This document shows positions 60,201 through 64,000 of a stretch of DNA of 64,000 bases, in pieces (position 1 is the first letter of the stretch; every line of letters starts with the position of its first letter). Location of the stretch: positions 8,678,001 through 8,742,000 of the forward strand of contig NC_092561.1 of NCBI RefSeq assembly GCF_037975245.1, in the 5' to 3' direction. Origin of the DNA: Apostichopus japonicus (Eukaryota > Echinodermata > Holothuroidea > Aspidochirotida > Stichopodidae). Below the pieces are notes generated by a model. The model made no database searches. It was not told the DNA's origin and saw only the letters and a list, made by a program, of their open reading frames with translations. The translations under genes and the position numbers were made by a program.

Positions 60201-60333
60201 CCTCCTTGGGCGGGGGCGTGTATTGAAGTGGCGATGCCATTTGCCTGATAATAATGATGACGACTAGAACACCTGCACATATGAGCATGAACTGGAACGT
60301 GGAGCTATGTAACCTCATTGTGTAAACATCCAT
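43984..60333 (-). CDS. Membrane-anchored sialidase (GH33/exo-alpha-sialidase family), nine exons
   Basis: Predicted to release sialic acid from glycoconjugates. Exons in coding order: 60333-60144, 57566-57527, 55032-54862, 53461-53326, 49669-49576, 48443-48357, 47000-46855, 45488-45297, 44385-43984. Every intron is GT-AG, phases are 1,2,2,0,1,1,0,0, and the total is 1458 bases, giving 485 residues and a stop with no internal stops. Residues 13-29 form a signal-anchor helix, so the enzyme is probably a type II membrane protein in the secretory pathway or at the cell surface. Then a proline-rich stem and the catalytic six-bladed propeller. Visible active-site residues are Arg77 in SRIP, the probable acid/base Asp101 (EDIGRID), Glu286 (NEAM), Arg302 (NCR), Arg383 (FREQ), nucleophile Tyr411 (AYSDL) and Glu438 (VYEAG). 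Asp-boxes are SFDNGATW (180-187) and SDDGGVNW, plus degenerate SNDEGLTF and SRDGCSTW. Overall layout recalls NEU1-like sialidases, but the membrane anchor at the N-terminus differs from a cleaved signal peptide. An alternative start is Met6. Confidence 0.9.
44655..45250. repeat. 19-bp minisatellite rich in CCAAT, last sialidase intron
   Basis: About 30 copies of TTTATTATAACCAATCCCG with variants (TGTGTA, TATCATA, TTTTA). Nearly every copy keeps ACCAATCC on the + strand. It fills most of the 0.9-kb intron between the last two exons. Confidence 0.96.
45297..45488 (-). CDS. Sialidase exon 8: second catalytic arginine
   Basis: LVEVDDGNVCLNCR, then VHAFSNDEGLTF and AFAGGCQ. Donor CAG|GTACCT. The acceptor is TCGTGTCTAG preceded directly by a long (TCC)n tract that must act as its pyrimidine tract. 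Confidence 0.87.
45499..45662. repeat. (GGA)n / (TCC)n trinucleotide tract at a sialidase 3' splice site
   Basis: About 110 bases of pure GGA followed by mixed GGA/GAA. On the gene strand it is (TCC)n and stops 8-10 bases before the AG of exon 8. The Glu-rich, Ser-rich and Pro-rich frames over it are artefacts. Confidence 0.97.
46617..46840. repeat. ATT/TAA-rich microsatellite in sialidase intron 7
   Basis: Imperfect TTATTA and TAATTA runs of about 220 bases, ending 15 bases from the exon 7 donor. The 130-codon frame over it (Ile-rich tail) is an artefact. Confidence 0.93.
46855..47000 (-). CDS. Sialidase exon 7: second Asp-box and catalytic Glu
   Basis: YAVIFWSDDGGVNWELGGG, then KETFAPIFANEAM. 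Acceptor TTAATTGCAG, donor ATG|GTAAAT. Ends at the NEAM motif whose Glu286 pairs with the catalytic centre. Confidence 0.88.
47300..47710. repeat. Tandem duplication, ~165-bp unit, 2.5 copies, sialidase intron 6
   Basis: GACAAACATTTGCCCTTAAG, TCCCTCATTGAACCATACTA, TTATTAAAAGTGGCAACC and TTTCAAGGGAGGATTCT occur twice in order; a partial, more diverged unit precedes them. The + strand 211-codon frame crosses it and has no family signature. Confidence 0.92.
47710..48035 (+). mobile_element. Possible Penelope-like or other retroelement end
   Basis: Pyrimidine-rich sequence (CTCTTCCCC, CTCTCCATCCC) is followed by CTCTGAAGATCCTGCTAGGA, TCGAAACGTCAGGCCC and TTACACAGTTTTG. GATCCTGCTAGGATC forms a six-pair hairpin and GCCTCTGA can pair with TCAGGC outside it. 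The phrase CTGAAGA...GAAACGTC is recurrent in animal repeats, and I recall it from Penelope-like elements. There is no reverse transcriptase here. Confidence 0.4.
48226..48305. repeat. (AATC)n / (TTAA)n microsatellite
   Basis: Tandem AATC units, about 12, then TAATTAAT units. It lies 50 bases past the exon 6 donor side in intron 6. Confidence 0.95.
48357..48443 (-). CDS. Sialidase exon 6: GPGHGIQL block
   Basis: With the previous exon it gives FAPGPGHGIQLESGRLMFA, a hallmark of this family. I chose the acceptor TTTTGAAG at 48444-48445 because it is the one in phase and removes the non-homologous codons before it. Donor ATA|GTAAGT. Confidence 0.85.
48450..49570. other. Sialidase intron 5
   Basis: Unique-looking AT-rich intron with no organised repeat and no open frame of note. 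Confidence 0.6.
49576..49669 (-). CDS. Sialidase exon 5: first Asp-box
   Basis: Starts exactly at the Asp-box SFDNGATWS, then MKDITEGTIGRL and FAPG. Acceptor CATCTCCAG, donor CCGG|GTACGA. Confidence 0.87.
49915..51801. repeat. 38-bp minisatellite, about 50 copies, sialidase intron 4
   Basis: The unit is ACATTTCTACATGCGAGTCA followed by GGTCCAGTCTGTTAGCTG. Variants include TCTGGTCC, TCCGGTCC, GGTTTAG and GTATGCGAG. A variant string starting at CTACATGAGAG (50924) recurs at 51190, exactly 266 bases (seven units) later, including the shortened unit GTTACTGACATTGC. The array therefore has a higher-order period there. Confidence 0.97.
51802..52800. other. Unassigned part of sialidase intron 4
   Basis: Nothing organised was seen. 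Confidence 0.45.
52804..53063 (+). mobile_element. tRNA-derived SINE, family B, full length, in sialidase intron 4
   Basis: The clearest copy: head GTTAGCTCAATGGTTAACGC, box B CCCGGTTCGAGTAACTCC, body GTCCAGTTACAGAGTTG, CTTTGATAACCCAATGAGGC, end GCTTGCAGGAGGATCTAAAA and an ATACATAC tail. It is antisense to the sialidase. The minus-strand frame here is a shadow. Confidence 0.9.
53326..53461 (-). CDS. Sialidase exon 4
   Basis: Codes LMNPNPIIEKELNIIVVVF, then IPAWLDQFDL and IYNQKVFMVK. Acceptor TATAACAG, donor AAG|GTATAG. Corresponds to the strand that other sialidases fill with a hydrophobic VVFLFY-type segment. Confidence 0.85.
53600..53890 (+). pseudogene. 5'-truncated LINE 3' end, antisense in sialidase intron 3
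   Basis: One + strand frame reads GYGNRAFSVAAPSL, a stop, then CDSPSFCIF and RQLKTFLFDS. This is the usual end of the L2/CR1/Jockey-type ORF2 (YGNRAFSVAAPxLWNxLP...FKxxLKTxLF). It is followed by GCGCTTTGAAACACTGTA and AAGCGCTATATAAATGTAAT with ATTT-rich tail. Only the last 60-70 codons remain, as expected after truncated reverse transcription. It lies between exons 3 and 4. Confidence 0.8.
53960..54190 (-). repeat. Interspersed repeat, inverted partner of 22.7 kb
   Basis: In reverse complement it shares GCACTTGTTTTGTATTCTGA, TCACCACGTCCTCG, TTGTTAAGGTTAGGGTAAG and TGGATTTGAACAATG with 22725-22935, and ends in (GT)n-like sequence (CACACCCACACACACCCACA on +). It lies in sialidase intron 3. Confidence 0.75.
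54862..55032 (-). CDS. Sialidase exon 3: RIP motif and acid/base region
   Basis: IPAIIYHNGHFIAFCEGRK followed by DIGRIDIIFRRG and WSDVQVMASLFDY. Acceptor TTAACAG, donor AG|GTGAGT, phase 2 at both ends. This is the most recognisable N-terminal sialidase block. Confidence 0.9.
55110..55360. repeat. GGGAGAGGAG-rich polypurine region, sialidase intron 2
   Basis: About 240 bases almost entirely purine on +, imperfect GAGGGAGGGGGAGGA motifs. No coding content. Confidence 0.93.
55370..56830. other. Sialidase intron 2, unassigned part
   Basis: GTAACAAAGGGAA occurs three times near 55620-55660 as a short tandem. The 89-codon + frame at 55726 has no signature. Nothing else was seen. Confidence 0.45.
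56838..57312. repeat. Diverged direct duplication next to the sialidase micro-exon
   Basis: ATATGCTTAGGACTCACGCA, TTTAGCACAGTA and GCCTAGTACTAGAAGAGCCC near 56840 recur near 57165. ACAGAAATATAACTTTCCG and GCACCATGTACCTGCC near 57075 recur near 57240. Two ordered pairs mean a segment of about 165-320 bases was duplicated. Confidence 0.8.
57527..57566 (-). CDS. Sialidase exon 2, 40-base micro-exon
   Basis: TTTTTTGCAG before it and TAG|GTAAGG after it. It codes IFTQDFYGYNTS, and the split Arg codon (AG|G) completes the SRIP active-site motif with exon 3. Without it the frame does not join and the first catalytic arginine is lost. Confidence 0.85.
57690..59180. repeat. Diffuse TGCAATGTACTGTA-rich region, sialidase intron 1
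   Basis: Dozens of imperfect TGTACTGTA, TGCAATGTAC and TACAGTAC words, densest at 57720-58450 and again 58740-58920 and 59040-59190, with no fixed period that I can see. Short frames on both strands (Tyr, Cys, Thr-rich) come from it. Confidence 0.75.
59200..60140. other. Sialidase intron 1, unassigned part
   Basis: Two overlapping frames in opposite directions at 59208-59533 show no family signature. Otherwise ordinary AT-rich intron. Confidence 0.45.
60144..60333 (-). CDS. Sialidase exon 1 (coding): cytoplasmic tip, membrane anchor, stem
   Basis: Codes for residues 1-63 and one base of codon 64. Hydrophobic core FMLICAGVLVVIIII; donor GAAG|GTAAGT (phase 1). A pyrimidine-rich stretch ending CAAAG at about 60343 could be an acceptor, which would put a non-coding exon further upstream. 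Confidence 0.8.
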
Positions 60334-60344
60334 ACTCAAGCCTT

Positions 60345-61635
60345 TGAAATATGAAAAGAAAACAAAACTAATAGTAAAGATAAACAAGGACTAGAATGAA
60401 AACAAAAATAATAGCAAAAATAAACAAAACGGACAAGAAAGAAAATAAAAATAATAGCAAAGAAGAAAAAAAGGACAAGAAACATTATGGAATTAAGTGT
60501 TGAGAAAATATTTTCATACGGTTAATTGACTAACCGTAATTATAATTAATCATACTCGGATATAGTAGTTTCAGATTGTTTGTCTTTGTTACGATACTGT
60601 ACATCACTTGTAATTTATTGTTTCTTGTTATCTACTCTAATATTAAACAACTGTAAATTGTTATAATTAATTTGTTATACAGTTCCTTTGTATTAAAGGT
60701 GCACAATGAATAATCATAAACCACACTCACTGAGGAGCTTGAGAAAAAGGGGTCTTAAGTTATTTTGTAGCGAATGGCCAAAAGGAAACGTTGTTAAGAT
60801 CGACACACAGGTACATATAGGGTCATGGAGGACAAAGCTCTCACTGTACCTAGACTGAGCATGAGCAAACTGTAGGCTGCTCAAGCCTATACCCAATAGT
60901 ACAAGATTGTGGGCTTTTTTTTAGCCCACCTGCAAGTGGCCTATTGAGAACTCCTGTTGTAAAAGGAAGACTTTATTCATTTCATTGTCTTCCAACAATT
61001 TCAACAAACATGATCTGGTAGGTACAGTATTAAGTTGACAGAAATATCATCAGCAACCATCAAATTATGAGCTCAAACATTAAGAGGTTGCCAAAATGTA
61101 TCAATCATGATGAATTTACAATTTTATGAAATTGTTCACATTGAATCTACAGTTTATAATACTGTTAACATTTACTCTGACACTTTAAGGTAACTGAACT
61201 TTCCTTCAGTTTACAAATTCAATAAAAAATGCTCTTGGCTTCAAGCACACTAACAGCTACAGTGGATGCATAAATTACCAGTGATTTTCTTCATGGATTT
61301 TCTGTCATGCCCAGCATAAAAAGAAACCAATCTCTTGACTGCCATGGGATGAACCTTACAACAAATCTTGACTTCAAGTTCACCTCTGACAGCACTATCA
61401 ATCAAGATTGATTGCCATGCAGAGTATATATCAAATTTGCAGGTTATAAATGTCTTAGACAACAACAAAGAAAAAACCAACACCATATGTGGCTTTACCT
61501 GGAAAGTTGACAGACAACAGTCATTCCTTGCCACTTTTTCTTCAGTAATATATACTGTAGCTTTTATCATATAAAACAAGTACACAGAATCTTCATGTTT
61601 TCACCACTTTTGACAGCTCAATAATATTAATAATA
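60345..61635. other. Upstream region of the sialidase gene
   Basis: AAAATAATAGCAAA(G/A) units repeat three times at 60380-60470. A promoter or non-coding first exon should be here or further right, but no clear TATA or exon-donor pair stood out. Confidence 0.4.
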
Positions 61636-61639
61636 TTGA

Positions 61640-61892
61640 GGTATTATAAAGCACAGACCGATCCACTGATAACACAGTGCTCAAGGCGCATAGCAATATT
61701 ACCCTGGTCAACGATAACCTGTCAAACATAGAGACAATCCCTCCACATGGCAGCAGCTAAACCTGGGTGAAGAGAGGCAATGGAGATGAAGTGCCTTGCC
61801 CAAGGACACAACGTAACGATCTAGCCAGGACTCGAACCTGCAAACCTTAGATCCAAGTCCACTGCCCTAACCACTTGACCACAACGCTCTTG
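61640..61892 (-). mobile_element. tRNA-derived SINE, family A
   Basis: On the minus strand: GTGGTCAAGTGGTTAGGGCA, GCAGGTTCGAGTCCTGGC, GTTGTGTCCTTGGGCAAGGC, then CTTCACCCAGG and a tail ending near an AT-rich run (TTATAATACCTC). It shares head and GCAAGGCACTT core with 43203-43540, but the 3' halves differ. Confidence 0.82.
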
Positions 61893-61899
61893 GCTGACC

Positions 61900-62750
61900 A
61901 CAACGCCCTCGGCAATGCACTACTGTATTGTGTAGACCTACTGCACAACACTACATCATACAGTACATTCAAGTTCATCCAAACTTGACTTGAATTGGAG
62001 TTATGGATAGGTACAGGATAATACTTTCATACTTTTATCCTTATTGACCTCAAATAACCTTTGATCTCCACATAAAACAATAGGTTCTTGCACTCACTAA
62101 AAGTGGATATATCCATATCATGTGTTACCATCATAGATGGTTTACTTTTCATACAGTTACAGTAATATGATACCTACAGTATAGACAACACTGAGGTGGG
62201 CTATGCATTATTTGTTTGTGTGGCTGCATGTGTAAATGTGTACAGTATTTGTACTGTACGGTATGTGTGTATTTTGATACAGTATTTTTAAATGAAACTC
62301 TTTTTAGTCAGGACTGTTAAATTCTACAGCATTTTGAAACTGTCAATGACCAGAAATATTCGGCAAGCCCAATTCTTATTGTACAGGTCTATAAAGCTCT
62401 GCAGATGTTACCTGTATTTGCTGTAGCATCCAACAACAGCAGCCTGACTGAAATTAAAAACCAAATTTGAAAACCACAAAGATATTATTGTTGGCTATAA
62501 AATGGTCTCACTCTGTAGCCAAGAAAATCAGGTAACAACAAATCATTTGGTCTTCCTCAATGAGTCAGTAAGTTCTCCCTTGGTACATAGCAGATGAACC
62601 AAAGTTCAATGTTTGTGAAAAATAAAGCAAATCGATCTACATTTCGCTATCTGACATGTCCAACTATGACAACACACAGTACATGACTACAGTATTTGCT
62701 TCAAACTCAGTTTATCCAGGTTAACAAACATTTTCAATGATCAATATCGT
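61900..62750. other. Unassigned intergenic sequence
   Basis: GTACAGTATTTGTACTGTAC at about 62240 belongs to the same ACTGTA-rich word set as intron 1 of the sialidase. No gene was recognised. Confidence 0.4.
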
Positions 62751-62754
62751 ATTG

Positions 62755-62993
62755 TACATATCTGTCCATCGCTGTATCGTTTCTACACTGTGCTGTGGGT
62801 ACTGACCGCAGCTGTATGTACTGACTGTACACTAGTGTCTAATTTACCGACGGTAGCAAGCTGTGTGTGTATTTTCTGGGATCGATGGTGGTGTCTAACA
62901 CTTCTGTTACACCTCATTTGAAACTAGGACAGATTACCGGCATTTGACGCTTCTTTTTGCCAAGTCTTCACACCCTTTAAAAAATGGTGACAG
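62755..62993 (+). repeat. Interspersed repeat, inverted partner of 40.0 kb
   Basis: GTCCATCGCTG, GACTGTACACTAGTGTCTAA, CGGTAGCAAGCTGTGTG, TGGGATCGATGGTGGTGTCT and TTCACACCCTTTAAA, as in the reverse complement of 39975-40192. Similarity stops sharply after CCCTTTAAA, suggesting an element or duplication boundary. Confidence 0.85.
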
Positions 62994-63226
62994 TGTCAAC
63001 ACTACTAGCAATTTACACATTTCCAAGGGATAACCATTCCTTGTTCCATACAGTACTTAAAAAAGTAGTTTCTGTTAAATTACACTCGACAACAACAAAG
63101 TGAAGAGCTGCAAAGTCTGCAGAGTAACTGGCTAGTTTGACATTTCTCTTAGTGACCTACCACCCACTAAATGCTATAAGATACTGGCTATTATTAGTGG
63201 TTTTGAGAATGCTGTACTGTCTATAT

Positions 63227-63594
63227 CTGGGGTGGGCAACCTACGGCCTGCGGGCCACATGCGGCCCCTCAGTGACTTTGGGCGGCCTGTGAGATGTCTC
63301 AAGAAAAAGAGAAAAAAATCAATCTATTTACATCATCACAAAAAACAAGCTAGCTACTTAGAATTTTTTCAGCACTATAATGATGCTGTTAGGTAGGCCT
63401 ATTATCCCCATTAATGATCAACTGTACTGTATTGACATGTTTTTGTGAATACAGATTAAGTACACACACCTATTGCTTGAAAGTCTTCGGAATTAAAGGT
63501 TTGAAATCAACAGCAGGTCTTTGGTATGGTGCGGCCCAGTCAATTTTCACTGCTTATATCTGGCCCATTCATTCAGTAAGGTTGCCCACCCCTG
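63227..63594. mobile_element. Non-autonomous hAT element (MITE) with 8-bp target duplication
   Basis: Terminal inverted repeats CTGGGGTGGGCAACCTA (left) and CAGGGGTGGGCAACCTTA (right, reverse complement) differ at one early position. Perfect direct repeats GTCTATAT flank it at 63219-63226 and 63595-63602. An 8-base duplication and CAGGGGTGGGCAAC ends are typical of hAT transposons. Its 368 bases hold no transposase; GGCCTGCGGGCCACATGCGG is the GC-rich subterminal part. Confidence 0.95.
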
Positions 63595-63602
63595 GTCTAT
63601 AT

Positions 63603-64000
63603 ATTAGAATAATCCCTCAGTCAACAGCTCTCTGAAATGTGTACACAGAGAGTAAGTCTGTACACAAACACACATGTATACTGTATACAGTGCATACATA
63701 TATACTGTGCACCTGTAGGAATTCTCCAGGAAGTCATAACAAGTCTCCATTTTTGTGATTTGTTTAGTAAGAACTAAGTGCTGTACATGTACTGTGCAAA
63801 TAAGAACTGTCTGTATTTGGTCTATTGTCATGTTCTAAGGATTAATGCATTGAACCATCAAATGGTTTTCATTCACTCCCCAGGCATTGCTCATACAGTA
63901 AAATCCTATGAGACTGTTATATATATATAGGTTATAGTTCATTTCCCCTCATATCCAGGTTTGTGCTATTAAGGAGGGATGTGGGACGGGGAGGGACAGA
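63603..64000. other. Unassigned right edge
   Basis: TATACTGTATACAGTGCATA-like AT/GTAC-rich words and a G-rich end. No gene was recognised. Confidence 0.4.

Noticed and set aside
61250-61585. Possible additional 5' coding exon of the sialidase (CCAG|GTAAAG at about 61497 on minus)
   Set aside because: The donor-like site is there, but the frame shows no sialidase or signal features and exon 1 already carries a start and membrane anchor.

Overview
The window is nuclear DNA from an animal. It is AT-rich and full of microsatellites, minisatellites, tRNA-derived SINEs, decayed LINEs and DNA transposons, with intron-containing genes and no operons. The gene families (RING/B-box TRIM-like proteins in a tandem cluster, and an anchored GH33-type sialidase) and the repeat style suggest a marine invertebrate, most likely an echinoderm such as a sea cucumber. 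The organism is inferred; nothing in the sequence proves it.

Left half (about 0.8-33.7 kb, all on +): three paralogous TRIM-like genes at 860-2521, 24505-27044 and 30767-33697, plus an isolated B-box exon or gene relic near 16.5 kb. Each full gene has an acceptor-like site just before its ATG, one very large exon coding for RING, B-boxes, coiled coil and a propeller-like C-terminal domain, and a good GTAAG donor at the same place right after the last propeller strand. For the second and third genes I can place a tiny last coding exon (14 and 9 codons plus stop) behind strong acceptors. The long open reading frames that run past these donors are therefore partly intron. The first gene lacks B-box 1 and most of the coiled coil. 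Between the genes lie a GATATC-rich foldback element (6.5-7.3 kb), a 640-bp hexanucleotide array (8.9-9.6 kb), a LINE remnant split by a SINE (18.9-20.0 kb), and several SINEs and transposon ends.

Middle (33.7-43.8 kb): no convincing gene. It holds a SINE, a transposon end, a 76-bp tandem repeat, a 31-bp minisatellite and one copy of a repeat whose inverted partner lies at 62.9 kb.

Right half (43984-60333, minus strand): one nine-exon gene for a 485-residue membrane-anchored sialidase. All eight introns have GT-AG ends, all phases join, and the catalytic arginine triad, tyrosine and glutamates are visible. Its introns carry a CCAAT-rich 19-bp array, a (TCC)n tract lying directly at a 3' splice site, a roughly 50-copy 38-bp minisatellite with a 266-bp higher-order period, and an antisense LINE 3' end. 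Upstream (60.4-64 kb) are a SINE, the inverted repeat partner and a non-autonomous hAT element with a perfect 8-bp target duplication.

The two gene groups have no visible functional link. The TRIM-like proteins are probably cytoplasmic ubiquitin ligases (innate sensing or development is possible). The sialidase would act on sialoglycoconjugates in the secretory pathway or at the cell surface.
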